In this document: piece by piece, positions 46,333 through 57,900 of the stretch | How the letters are laid out: each line of letters starts with the position of its first letter | How positions within the stretch are numbered: the first letter of the stretch is position 1 | Assembly: GCA_949126835.1 (NCBI GenBank) | Contig: OX421500.1 | Coordinates: 15,432,681 to 15,496,680 of the forward strand | Direction: 5' to 3' | Source: Anisus vortex | Taxonomy: Eukaryota > Mollusca > Gastropoda > Planorbidae | Length of the DNA stretch: 64,000 nt | Position numbers and translations under genes: made by a program | Notes under the pieces: generated by a model | Databases searched by the model: none | What the model was told of the DNA's origin: nothing | Seen by the model: the letters and a program-made list of their open reading frames with translations, nothing else

Positions 46333-47207
46333 TGGAATCATCTTATATTGCGTTAGTGTTTCTGTGAGCTAAGGTGGTACTGATCTAATGCCCAGTCTAT
46401 TTTAATTATAGAGTTTTCTAAATCATCGTGACACTTAATAGTATCCTTTTATTTGTAATTTATTTATTTTTTGAATTTGTCACATTCTGGATTCAGGACA
46501 TCTCATTTATTTTCTTTTTTTAGAGAAGTTTATTTATCAAATGTACATAAAAATCAACATATATAATTGCCGTGAGTTTGTTTGTTTGTTTATATATATA
46601 TATATGTTTGTTCGCTATAGGCACCTAAGCCGTTTGACTAATCGGGACAAAAATTAAATGTATAAATCGGAAACGTACTCCAAAAGATAATTTTATTTTA
46701 TGACTTATAATCATGAATGTGTTAATTTAAAACATTCAAAATGTTATATCCAGCCATGCAAATTAAATATAACCGTACATAGCAAATGGCCATTTCCGTT
46801 CATTACTATGTTAAACGCGATATTTTGTATGTTGAACGCGAGGGTCTTTTCGGGTTTCCCCAATTATGCTGTTGTTTTTTTTAATGTGGCGAGACCTTTT
46901 TTATAAGTTACGCACCGCAATTTGGCTTAAAGAGTTTCAATTGTTTACTTTAAAAATACTAGCGTATGACGTAATGTCTATCCAATTATTTATTTTTTTA
47001 TTATTGATGTTTGCATTATCCTTTTAAGTAAAAGTAACCAAAGGTTTTAATTATTTAATGGATTTACGTCACTATTGAGAATATCATTTAATAGGCGACT
47101 GTATACACTCTATAAATTAAATGATACGAATTATAAAAAAACAAGTTAGGCCTATAAATGATTACATTGTAATACCGGGTACCATAAGCTTGACAGCAAC
47201 ATTATAA
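46333..47207. other. AT-rich spacer with small simple repeats
   Basis: GTTTGTTTGTTTATATATAT near 46,578 is a simple repeat. The open frame 46,700-46,906 has no family signature or support. Nothing else was seen. Confidence 0.4.
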
Positions 47208-48950
47208 AATAAAAACTAAATACCGAAAGAAACATTCTCGGTACTGTTTTATTGATACAATAAGCAAGAACAAAAATTAAATACAGAAAAAATCTTTCTC
47301 AATTTAGTTTTTATTGCCTTGAAATATTATTTTCTAATTTTGTTTAAAATATTTACCTTTTTTATTGTTTTGTATTTATATATTTTTTTTTCTTTTAGAT
47401 AGTATAATTATGAGCATGCTAATTTAATAGCATGGATAGAAGAGCTATAGAAATGCCCATTCTTCTTCTTATTATTATTATTATTCTTATATTATTGTTA
47501 ATTTAATATTATTAATAACAAGGCAAGTCAACACAACTGTTTGCTACATTTTTATATCGAATGTTAAAGTCTCTTAAGTCTCTTTTGGCTCTTGTGTCCA
47601 GGGCGTAACGCTTAGGATTGAGCAATCTCTGTCCAGGCTCCAGCCACACAACGACACGCCGAAGGCGTGGCGTGCCGTGTAACGGGGAAGGTTCCACAGC
47701 CCAGCGATCGTTCACTGCGGTTCTCCAAAGGATCATTATCGAGGTGGCTCGCCAGTATAGCTGCACTGTCACCCGGTAGCACAAATCCTATAAGCCTACT
47801 ATAGGTACATGCATCCAGGAACCGGGTGGTTCTTGAGATGGGATTGCAGCGTCCATTGCTTCCTCCCCACCAAGACCAGTGGCCTCTCGGCAGTGTAATG
47901 GACCTCGGACCCGCTGAGGGGGCTGTGCCCCGTGCGTTCGCCCGCCAGTGTATTCTTAATGGGAATGTATCGGCGGTTTACACACTACGCCAGTCCTTGA
48001 GGCCACAATTATTATGCATATGCCAGGGTCAGGTCGACCAGAAACAATTAAAATTAACAAAAACTAAATACCGAAAGAAACATTTTCAACACTGTTTTAT
48101 TAATACAATAAGCAAGAACAAAAATTAAATACCGAAAAAAAATCGTTCTCACTTTAGTTTTTATTGTATTTAAATATTATTTTCAACGTAGACTATAAGT
48201 TTTTTTTTTATTATTTACCTTTTTATTGTTTAGTATTTGTTTTGTTCTTTTTCCTTTTAGATAGTATATTATACTTAATTCAATATTATTAATAACAAGT
48301 CAACACAACTGTTTGCTACAAGAAAGCTTGAGAGCAACAATTCTTATGCATATGCCAGGGTCAGGGCGACCAAATTAAAAAGTCTCTTAGAAAACCCGGA
48401 CGAGTCTTTCGGCTCTTGTGTCTAGGGCGTAACGTTTAGGATTATCCGGGCTCCAGCCACCCCACGACACGCCGAAGGCGTGGCGGGGTGTGTAACAGGG
48501 AAGGTTCCCGCAGGCCGGCGACCGTTCACTCGGTTCCCCTAAGGATCATTATCGTGATGGCTCGCCCATATACCTGCACTTTCACCCGGTAGCGCAAATC
48601 CTATACTATAAGTACAGGCATCCAGGCACCGGGTGGTTCTCGAGACGGGAATGCAACGTTTATTGCTTCCTCCCCACCGTGGTCCCGTGTCTTCTCGGCA
48701 GTGCAATGGATCTCGGACCCGCTGCGGGGGCTGTCCCCCACGCGTTCGCCCGCCGGTGTATTATTAATGGTAATGTATCGGCGGTTTACACATTTCGCCA
48801 GTGTTTGAGGCCCACGGGTACAGTAGTGGGACAGGGCGACCAGAAACAAGTAAAAAAAACAAAAACTAAATACCCAAAAGAAACGTTATCATTTCAGTTT
48901 TTATTGTATATACATATATAATTGTATATTTTATTGCATATTTTTTCTTT
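47208..48950. repeat. Tandem array of two repeat modules (A1-B1-A2-B2-A3)
   Basis: The AT-rich module A (AAAAACTAAATACCGAAAGA ... TTTAGTTTTTATTG) occurs at 47,208-47,400, 48,055-48,280 and, truncated, 48,852-48,915. The GC-rich module B (ACACGCCGAAGGCGTGGC; ACCGGGTGGTTCT; TGCTTCCTCCCCACC; CGTTCGCCCGCC; TGTATCGGCGGTTTACACA) occurs at 47,510-48,045 and 48,283-48,850. Unit spacing is about 780 bp. The reading frames inside (for example 47,826-48,128) are not conserved between the modules. Part of module B, in reverse (CCATTAAGAATACAC, GGGGAGGAAGCAATG), recurs near 62,666 and 63,056, so the module is dispersed too. Confidence 0.7.
47410..47490 (+). mobile_element. LINE 3'-tail insertion in the module array
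   Basis: GAGCATGCTAATTTAATAGC followed by ATGGATAGAAGAGC, AAATGCCCATTCTT and an ATT-rich tail matches the 3' end of the LINE at 13,300-13,400. It sits between A1 and B1, while the A2/B2 junction lacks it, so it inserted after or apart from the tandem duplication. Confidence 0.65.
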
Positions 48951-49121
48951 ATCTCTTAACAAAATACATTGTAATCAATCGTTTCTCCGTCATTTTGACG
49001 GGCATAACCACTAGTGTGTATATAAAATGCAAAAGAAGTATCGGATGTAAAGAATTAACATGTAAATCATTTATTCTTCTGTCATTATATTTGTACATTT
49101 AGCCGTTTATTTACATTTTGT

Positions 49122-49350
49122 ATTGGTAATGGTAATGGTAATTTATATAGCGCTTCTATCCATGCTATTTTAGCATGCTCAGTGCGCTCTAGAAGGCTAT
49201 TTATCTGTGAGAGGTTTCACTGCTGCCGGTTAAGCGCATGTGATAACAACTCAATATTAACGTCTACTAGTCCCAAAACTCCTGTAGGGCGACATGGATC
49301 TGCCGGTGGCGGGGCTCGAACCCGCGACGTGTCAAGTGGAAAGTATTCTG
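49122..49350 (-). mobile_element. tRNA-derived SINE sharing the LINE 3' tail
   Basis: On the minus strand, a B-box-like GGGTTCGAGCCCC (from GGGGCTCGAACCCGCG at 49,313-49,328) lies near the 5' end. The element then runs to GAGCATGCTAAAATAGCATG, GATAGAAGCGCTATATAAAT and an (ATTACC)n tail. The 3' tail, including a CATGCTA...TAGCATG stem-loop, matches the LINE tails at 13,300-13,400 and 47,410-47,490. An A box is not clear, so the 5' head may be truncated. Sharing a tail with a LINE is how SINEs borrow the LINE reverse transcriptase. Confidence 0.7.
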
Positions 49351-49950
49351 TCTAACTTGCATTTATTGTATTGTGTATATAGGGTTTTGCTTACAAAACA
49401 TTATGCAATTGGGGGAGGGATGTAAATTATAGTATGTAGTATTGTATTCTAAATTTAACTAGTTTACTCCCAAAGGGGGAGAAACAAAAATAACAATTGT
49501 ATGTACATGATATTTACACAGTTATGTCCCTTTTGGGTTTATAGTTTGTGATCCAAATTAAATAAAATTGATAAAATTAAAACAACTAAAGGGATAGCCT
49601 AGTTCATTTAACAAACATGCCCATGTAAAAAAAATAAAAAAATAAAATTACAAATGAACTACCGTATGTGCTTGTTTAAAAATGTGTAACGTCAAAGGGA
49701 TATAGAGCAAATGGTTGTTTCTGTGTACATATTATTCATGGGGTTCATTCTCTTTTTCTTTATTATAGGCAGTCTAGGAAGTGTGAATGTGTAACAAGGA
49801 GTTTGAAGCAATGTTGAAGAGAAACTTGGTATAGTTTAGATTTAAGTTTAAAGAGAGCGACTTTACTCACACTTCTCCTCACTGCTGTCGTCGATGTCCG
49901 GAGTCAACTTGCCTTTACTTGTTATTATCCGGACAATCGTGACCTTGGGG
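49351..49950. other. AT-rich spacer left of block B
   Basis: No supported gene. A TTTATTATAG stretch near 49,758 resembles a splice acceptor but has no exon evidence behind it. Confidence 0.35.
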
Positions 49951-49954
49951 TAGA

Positions 49955-51206
49955 CGGGACTGGTATTTGACATATCATTATTTCTTTAGAAACGACTTTC
50001 CTCAGACGTCCCTTCCCTTTCCTTAGACGTCCCTCCACCTTCTTGGCAGGAGGATGGGGTGGTTATTTGTATATCATTTCGCTAAAATAGTAGGGCTAAG
50101 TTAGCCTACGCTCAGGGATTTTGTAACGCCCTAACATTTCAAAGTAACATATTGTAGGTTATACATTGTGTTATTTAATGTTAAAGATACTACATTCTCA
50201 TAGAAGTGCCTTACAGTATAAATGTAGTGAAGATTTCGTTTATTTAAGCTTCCGTGCTAGAAAGAAAGAAATAGGCAAAACAACAGAACGGGGGAGAGTG
50301 GGGGAGAAAGGAGGGTTATTGTGGAGTTCAGCGAACAATAGCAGGAAGTGAAACGGGAGAACCAGTGGAAGGAAATGGGGAGGGGGGGGGGCCGGGTTAC
50401 CCTCTCAAATCTCGACATTGCACATGGGTGGGCAGTAGACCGTGAAAAAGAAAATCAGTCGCCTACACATTGTTTTTCAAATCGTGTATGCAGTCACGAA
50501 CGTACATTCAGGCATACAAATTTAAATTAGGACATTTAAAATAATTTTTTTTATAGTATTACAAGTAGGTGTCTTAGTAGAGCTTTAAAATAGTATAAAA
50601 TACGTTTTTGTGTTACATTCCATGTGTTTTGATAAATCACAATTAAATTAAATCATTTTAAATAAATCGTACATAGACACCGATGTTTGGTGTTTAAAAT
50701 AGTAAAAAAAAAATGGTACTACTTTTTTTATAATTTAAAATTACTGAGGTTTTAGTGTTTTGAATATTTATATAATATTTAATAATGTCTATGTTTTCCT
50801 TCGAGCAAGAAAAAAAAGGAAAAAATAAGTGAAGTTAAAAATGGTAAAACTGCCTGTTTAAGGGACATGTTATGTTCTTAACAACAAGAAGTGAAGATAT
50901 ACAGTGATATATGTCAAAATAGAGTAGTTTGAATTGGGACAAATCTTAATGTGTCATAAATAACATTTTTTAATTTAATTAAAACAAAAATATGCTGCGA
51001 GTGTGGGGGGGGGGGGGGGACTCAGTAACGTGCAACGACCTGGCACTTCTCTCGTGGCGTAAAAGAATCAGTGAAGCGAGATATCGTTGATGGGTGCGCT
51101 AATGTAAGGAGCGTTAGTGTAACAGTGTCACGGTTCATAGTCATGTCAAGACTGTGTTTGTTTTATTAGGCGTCGACTTGTGCAGATAATTTTGAAACGT
51201 GTTGTC
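49955..51206. other. 5' flank of paralogue B (duplicated block B)
   Basis: It matches 60-1,734: ACGACTTTCCTCAGACGTCC, the GAAAGAAAGAAATAGG purine tract, GGTGGGCAGTAGACCGTGAA, the AACAACAAGAAGTGAA stretch, the G-run followed by ACTCAG and CAACGACCTGGCACTTCTCT. It lacks the MITE present in copy A. The small open frames at 50,166-50,530 fall in this non-coding region and are not supported. Confidence 0.6.
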
Positions 51207-51215
51207 TATATATAG
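51207..51215 (+). promoter_or_regulatory. Candidate TATA box of paralogue B
   Basis: TATATATAG follows TTGTC and precedes CT, the same context as TATAAATAG in copy A (1,735-1,743). Confidence 0.4.
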
Positions 51216-51319
51216 CTAATTTTCAATTTTAGTCTTGCATTTGTTCGTGTCGTTTTCTGTTTAGCTAGGGTTTATGCAATTGTGTTTTATAATTTAGAGT
51301 CGGTGTATTGCTAGGGTTT

Positions 51320-51480
51320 CTTTATTGGGAACATACAAATGCATATAAGCACTCTTTCTTCCTGAGTGGCATTCGGGCATGGAATGGGTTGCCTGAAACA
51401 ACCAGGAAAACCAGTAACTTAACATCATTTAAAAAATATTAATAAAAGTGCAAGAATAGACTCGAACCACGGATGAGCGT
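51320..51480 (+). pseudogene. LINE RT C-terminal fragment (plus strand)
   Basis: The translation reads HTNAYKHSFFLSGIRAWNGL, PETTRKTSNLTSFKKY, then stops. The FF-x-x-GIRAWNGLP ... LTSFK pattern is the conserved C-terminal end of non-LTR reverse transcriptases. Only the last ~45 codons remain. It interrupts the block B leader region and has no counterpart in block A. Confidence 0.65.
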
Positions 51481-52230
51481 AGGACGCAATAAATCTTCTT
51501 TATAGAAGGTCAGGTTGGAGTCTTGTCAAAGTCTGTCTCATCTGGGAACGTGAACAACATTGCGGAGTCCATACATCTACCTAGGTCATGTGGTGGTCCT
51601 CCGTAAGGGTATGTATGAACTCGGTGGAAACTCTTCTACGTCAGAAGAAGGGTAGTCTGAGGAGGGAAGGTCCTACTTGAGTAGGTACATCTAATTTGAG
51701 GCATTTCCTTGGGGGGGGGCGCGTTCTGAGGGGGAGGGGGGGTCTCGGAGGCAGAAGATAAGAGGATAAGAAGTGGAGGGAGGGGGTTGCTGATCGAGGG
51801 GGGGTGCCGACTGGGGGGGGGGGGGGTCAGGAGGGCCGCGAAGGAGAGGGAATTTGCTTCAGCAGATGGTTGGGGCGTACCGGCAGTTTAGATCGTCTGC
51901 TCCTCGGCGAGTTGGACTAAAGTCTGTTGAGGTGGGCCCTGTTGACTTGTGGTACGAGTTACAGAGGGATCAGTGTGTAAAAGAGGGTTGAGGTGGGCTG
52001 AACTGGGAAAAATACAATTACTTGGGTTGGCAATGGGCTTTTGCGCGGGCAGCAGCTGCGGTGGCGTATTTGGTTACATTGGGCCAGTGGGTGACCTGGT
52101 CGCAGCGGTAGCACTGTAGCCTGCTGCTCCGGACCGTTACCAAGACTTTATACGTCTTGGGGTCTACTTCATATCTGATGTTAAAGTGAACTAGAATGTC
52201 GTCAATTTACCTTCCGGTTTACTTTCCGTT
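51481..52230 (-). pseudogene. Retroelement gag/ORF1-like fragment with zinc-knuckle remnant
   Basis: On the minus strand, 52,200-52,000 reads YEVDPKTYKVLVTVRSSRLQ then CYRCDQVTHW. This resembles the CCHC zinc-knuckle region of retrotransposon ORF1 proteins (C-x2-C-x4-H), but the last Cys is lost. The region further left (51,700-51,840) is purine-rich with long G runs (up to 12-13 G) and has no clear frame. The GC content is well above the surroundings. It is absent from block A, so it is a later insertion. Confidence 0.5.
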
Positions 52231-52439
52231 TCGGACTAAACTGATATTGACTTTCAGACATCAGCCGAATATCTTTTTTTACCTTCAAAATTCAAACTGC
52301 AATGCTAGTGCGGCATCTATAACTCTACTTATTAGTAATTTCATTTAGTTAAACTGATGCGAATCAATCTGTTGGAAGTAGAAAATTGAAGTTAAAAAAA
52401 AAGGGAATGTCGAAAAGTGTGGGACTACTGTGCAGCATT

Positions 52440-52610
52440 TATAAATCATTTGTTAAGCAATGTCGGTTTATCTTTCGGTTTCGGTCAAAAGTGTAGTTAA
52501 ACGTTCGGTTTAGGCTTCAGTTTCGGCCGAAAGTCAATGTGTAACTTTCGGTAAGGTTTTGTTTTCGTCCGAAAGCAAACATTTGGTTTGGGTCGGCCTC
52601 TATTTAGCTA
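52440..52610 (+). repeat. Degenerate TTTCGGTTT-type short repeat
   Basis: Repeated words TTTCGGTTTCGGTC, CGTTCGGTTTAGG, TTTCGGCCGAAAG and CTTTCGGTAAGG occur over about 170 bp. TTTCGGCCGAAA is a perfect palindrome. The origin is unknown, but it lies within the region missing from block A. Confidence 0.4.
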
Positions 52611-52829
52611 TACATTTAAGGCCTACTGTTAAAGGAAAGCAGTTGGTTTTGTTGGTACATAGCATTTCGTAGTGGTAACAGTACTATTTAAAAATATTGG
52701 GAACAAACATTCTATATACAAAAAATAATATTAGAAACTCCCCAAATCACGCCTTTAGAAGGTTATGTAAGTCGAAATTTCTGCGACAGTTATGCTAATT
52801 CTGAATCGTGGCGCCTAATCTCAATCAAA

Positions 52830-53305
52830 ACTAACACTAATGTAAACCTTTTACAAAACTAAAACTACAACTAAACTTAAACTACAACTAAACTAGAACT
52901 AAAACTAAACTAAAACTACAACTAAATTAAAACTACAACTAAACTAATAGGCCTACTATAACTAAACGAAAACTAAACTAAAATTAAGCTAAACTAAAAC
53001 TACAACTAAATTAAACATTCAACTAAACTATACCTACAACTAAACTAAACCTACATCTAAACTAAACCTACATCTATACTAAAACTACAACTAAACTAAA
53101 ACTACAACTGAACTAATACTACCACTAAACTAATACTATAACTAAACTAATACTACACTTAATCCTACTACTAAACTAAACATTCAACTAAACTAATCAT
53201 ATAATAAAAACTACAAATAAACTTATACTAGTACTAAACTAAATCTACAACTTAACCTAGAACTAAACTAAACCTTCAACTTAACTAAAACTAAAACTAA
53301 TTCCG
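52830..53305 (+). repeat. ACTAAA/ACTACA minisatellite
   Basis: Nearly 480 bp consist of CTAAAACTACAACTAAA-type words of about 17-18 bp with many point changes, almost devoid of G on this strand. No coding meaning was seen. It lies in the leader region of copy B and is absent from copy A. Confidence 0.85.
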
Positions 53306-53319
53306 CAGCGTAGAGTAAA

Positions 53320-53588
53320 ATTACTTAGGACACGGTACATCATTGGTCTTTCTAATAAGGCTAAGCGGCAAGCTTACACCAATCATCATTTTTTTTCAAA
53401 CTGACGAAATAATAAAGAATCTTAAGTTCAAAGTTCGCGACTACACGGGGATTTGCCTGTTGACGAAACTTCTGCTTACTTTTACGTGGCAGTCAATGCT
53501 ATTAATAGCACAGTTCAAGCAACACGCCATTTTTCTTTCACTAGCTCTAGGCTTAGGTCTAAGTTTCATTTATTCTTGTCTAGATTGT

Positions 53589-53620
<32 letters not shown>

Positions 53621-53760
53621 GGTGCTTATATAGCGCATATCCCGTTGGTGACAGTTCTATGCGCAGACGACAGTTACATTGATTTGTTTTTTTCTAAGAT
53701 CATTGTAAGTATATACGATATGCCTATATTTCGTATCTGTAAGGTCTGTTAATAATGTCA
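53320..53760. other. Unassigned segment ending in (AAT)n and a retroposon-like tail
   Basis: Open frames at 53,343-53,633 and 53,453-53,752 cross an (AAT)n run at 53,592-53,621 and are not credible as genes. On the minus strand, ATATGCGCTATATAAGCACC followed by (ATT)n resembles the 3' tail of SINE/LINE families seen elsewhere in this window. The sequence to the left is unrecognised. Confidence 0.35.
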
Positions 53761-54579
53761 TTTTATTCATTTAATTTACGTTTTACAACATAATTTACTA
53801 TGTTGAGAGAATGCCATTTATTTGACCTACTGACTACTGTGTGCAGTGATATAATATTATTGATTTCACAAAATAAAAATTAAAAAGTATTAGATCTAGA
53901 AAGACTAACGTAACTAGAAAAAGACGGTGGGGAAGCAGCTTCAAGGGTTAGCTGCAAAGCTGACATATTTTCTTAATAGCTACGCAAGATAGCTTAAAAT
54001 ACATTAATACAAACTAAATAGGCGCCAATCTCGACACTCGCATACAGAGCCCTTCACAATTACTTTCACAAGATAGTCAAGTTTGAAATACTGATACGTT
54101 TGTTGCATTTCGAGGGGAGTGGAGGGTAATAATGTGCACACAAATTGTATATTCAATATCATAAAGTTACATATTATATATAATAAGTTCAGGTTATATA
54201 ATTAGATGGACTCTTCTGTATTATTTAAAGTTTCTTAAATCTAACTTTTTAATGAATTCATTATCACTGATTATAAAATTAAATAAACATAAATTGTGTT
54301 TTGTTTTCTTACCTGGCTGTTTTCTAGTTTAATATCAAAAGTCTTATGCTTTTACCCAATACCAATCCATTAAATCCTCTAGATTTACAAGTTAAAATTA
54401 TTATTGAGAGTTTTGTTTTGTCATAATATATAGCCTACTGTTTTTAAAATATATCATGCAATTGTTTTTATTATTAACAATTTGTTGTTGTCGTCTTTTT
54501 TTTAAAGTATTAAAATACATAGTCTTAGAGTTAAGACATGTCTACATAATTATCAAATATTAATATAATATTATGATAT

Positions 54580-54584
54580 CTATA

Positions 54585-54619
<35 letters not shown>

Positions 54620-54668
54620 ATATCTCTATCTCTGCCCCTCTCTCTATATATATATATGTATATCTCTG

Positions 54669-54700
<32 letters not shown>
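54580..54700. repeat. Compound TATC / TC / TA microsatellite
   Basis: It consists of (CTAT)n, then CTCTCTCT-type and TATATATA runs. It lies about 200 bp upstream of the first coding exon of copy B and is missing at the matching place in copy A (near 2,660-2,690). Confidence 0.85.
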
Positions 54701-54885
54701 ATTCTATTTATTTTAGTTATATAATATGCTTATAATCAAAAGTAAATGAGTAATACTTATTAGACCGCTTTATTTACACATAAAATAATGCTTAATATGC
54801 TCTTAAAATTTTTGATTTTTTAAAGTTTAGATTAACAGAATGTACAATAATATTTACAATTTTATTCCAGAAAAATTGTATCACA

Positions 54886-54961
54886 ATGTCTACACAGAAG
54901 ATAAAAACTGAATCTGAGGAGGAATTGTTTGTCCCCCAATGTATGCCTTTAGCGAATGTAA
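54886..54961 (+). CDS. Paralogue B, first coding exon
   Basis: The ATG lies 15 nt after TTCCAG, as in copy A. It reads MSTQKIKTESEEE then LFVPQCMPLANV. The donor at 54,962 (GTAAAG) gives phase 1; the alternative GTAAGT donor at 54,958 gives phase 0. Copy B lacks nine codons of copy A in the middle of the exon, an in-frame length change. Confidence 0.65.
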
Positions 54962-57900
54962 GTAAAGATATATAACATATATATTATTTTCATTTTGTAT
55001 TTCTTTATCTCTGTCTGACTAATGAGTGCTTTTAAGCAGCACGTGTTACCATTTTCTCCAATTACATTAGACTGTAAATAGCTAAAAAGGCACATTACAC
55101 AAGACAATTGCTCGTACTTTTCGATTGATACTTGAATGAAAAACGAAACAGTGTTACTATAGCTGGGACAACTCTGACATAGGCTGAAGATTGCGGCAAC
55201 AACTGAAACGACATATTCGAGCCGATCCGTGGTGCAAGCTCTTCAAAAGGGAATTATCTCCAAAAGCCCAGTTTGCATATGTAATAGAAAGTCAGGATGT
55301 AATATACACATGATAGTTATTTGGTGATTTTTTGTTGTTGAAATTTTGAGATTTTTTTTAATGTCCTTTAAAAAGGACGCCAGCAAGAAATAATACCGTG
55401 ACATTGCATGTTTGCAAGAAAAATATTTATGAAAATTTCATCCCGTAGCAGGACAATCTAACCGCAATTGTTCGACTGTTTCTTCTGCTTTTCCAGTTTC
55501 GACACCTGGAATCAATGTGGGGACTAAACCTACTATAGAAGGCTTCTATTGGTCAATGCCACTTAGAAACATGGCTATCGTGAACTGTTCCCTTTTGCGA
55601 ACTTCCACCTCGGGTCAGCTCGACTTTGCACCCGTACGAGTGTTTTGTCGTCGACATAATTATCGATCTGCGGACAGTCTCAATTAAGCACTGATCATTA
55701 AGAGTAAGACTCCTTTTTGGCTAAGAAGTCCGTTATCTCGTTTTCATGGGACTGCTGTATTACTCAACTGGACCTTCACTCCGTGCTTAGAGGTCAGATC
55801 TAAAAAGCCGATAAAGTATGAGAGAGTCGCTCAAGCGATGTCCCCAGGCCATCGATTGCTTGGAACACTGAAAGTGCATCATTGAAGATGATATGTTGGC
55901 TGCCTTTTCTGAATCAATCTCAAACCTTTCCCTGATTGCCTCGATGGAATGTCTGATGACTTCCATCTCTGCCTCTTAGCTGCAGTTTGCACCACAAGGT
56001 CCTGACAACTCATTTCTTTGGTTACTCACCCCTATGTACAAAACAAGACATTCGTACCGGACACGTTTTCCGTCATCACTGGTAGCACTGCCATCAGAAA
56101 ACGATGCGATTCACGCCGAATAGGAGTGTGCCATCTTGAGGGCGGTAGCAAGCTTCTCAACACAGCTGCTGTGTTTTTCGACTGCTGTTTATACCAATCG
56201 AATGCAATGATAACCTTTTGTTTTATGCGCGAGCGAGAGTTGGGGTATGTTTGTCATCAATTCAATTGCAGTCTTTGCGCTGTTCTAAAAGTGCTAAAAA
56301 TCAGCATGAGTGCTTGGTTTATTATGGTGAAAAATGGGATTTATTTATGGGTCTGGAAGGTGTCTCTTAGTCTACCTAGCTCTACCTAAGATGCTACCTG
56401 ACACTAGTTGGAGAAAATGAAAGGCTAGTTGACATTGTACTGAGCGAAAAATCGCCTAGTATGCAGTGACCACAGACACTGATAAATGCAGCTTCTCTGT
56501 CCCTATGTAGCAATTCGCGTAGAAAATTAGTAACGTTTGCAATGCTACATTTTAGGTCGCCCTCGACAAAACTCATGGCTTCGCTAATGACTGTAACACT
56601 CCCTTTGTCCATTTAACATTTAACGTAGTCAATTTAAAATTACTCTCCATTGACTGTTCCTGTACACATATCAAGACATGCTTTTATCTTTTGCTAGATT
56701 CCATATACAAGCTCCAAAAATTGCAGGATGTAAAATAAGTTTATTTAGATTGTAAACAAAAGCTTGATAAAACAGTATGTTTTTCAAATACAATGCAATG
56801 GTGTCTATGCATGGTATGTATGGGCAAAGCCAAGTGGGAACAAATTACAAGAGCTTTACGACTCAAGCTATTTGACTACACAAACAACTGTAACGTTCTT
56901 TAAAAATTGCTATTTTAGGCTAAAAGCTAAAATAAAACAAAAAAAACTGCAATAACAAATGTACGAATACAGAATACAGTAGCAGAAAAATAAACAAATG
57001 TATATGAAAAGAAAATCCTAAACTCTTCATTGTCATAGACGTGGAAACCGTATAAACTTCAAATTAAGAAAACATCAGAAACAAATTCTCTCAAAATAGT
57101 TATTCCTTATCTTATTGTATTTGAGTATCATTTGTAGAACATATTATATTATATTGCGAATCAAATGACTATAAAATAATATAAAATAGTCGATATTTTA
57201 AATAAAGCAACCATTGGTTTATTTAATACGGCCTGAAATTAGATTATATCTTTCAAGAAGAAAAAAAAAGAGAACCATTCCTTCAAGGTCATCTATAAAC
57301 GTTTTATCACAAATGTTTACAAAATAAAGAAAATGATCCTTTTTAAATATGTAGCCAACACTGCCTTAGGGAGCAGAAAAAAAAAAACACTTAGACAATT
57401 ATACGAAGAATGTGTAATTTAATAATACGTCCCAAAATATTACAGCAATTTAAACTAATAAAGTACACACAAAATTACATTAGATATAATACGGAAAGAA
57501 ATCATCTCATCCGTGGAGGAATAAGAATGACTATATAACATGTATCTATACATTGAGTCATTAAATTTAAGACGAAATCTGACAAATATGGCAACATTAT
57601 AAACAGTTGAATACTGGTACTTACCATAGAACTAAAAGTATAACTATAAGAACTAGTATAAACTAGTTCATTTAATTTCAATGTATAAACCGTAGAAATA
57701 AATAGAAAATAGTACATTGCATTTCATTGTATTAACTGTAAAACCAAATAGAGACTAGTCATTGCATTTTATAGTTCATTGTATAAACTGTAAAATTAAT
57801 TATACACTTATTAAACTAGTACATTGCATTTCATTGTGTTAACCCTAGAATAAATTGTTTTGACTGTAAGACTAAATATAAAGTTGTTGATTAAACTGGA

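Noticed and set aside
47826..48128. 100-codon open frame in repeat module B
   Set aside because: The second module copy does not keep the frame, and no family signature is seen.
56018..56389. 123-codon plus-strand frame
   Set aside because: It lies opposite the RNase H retroelement relic, whose minus-strand motifs are convincing.
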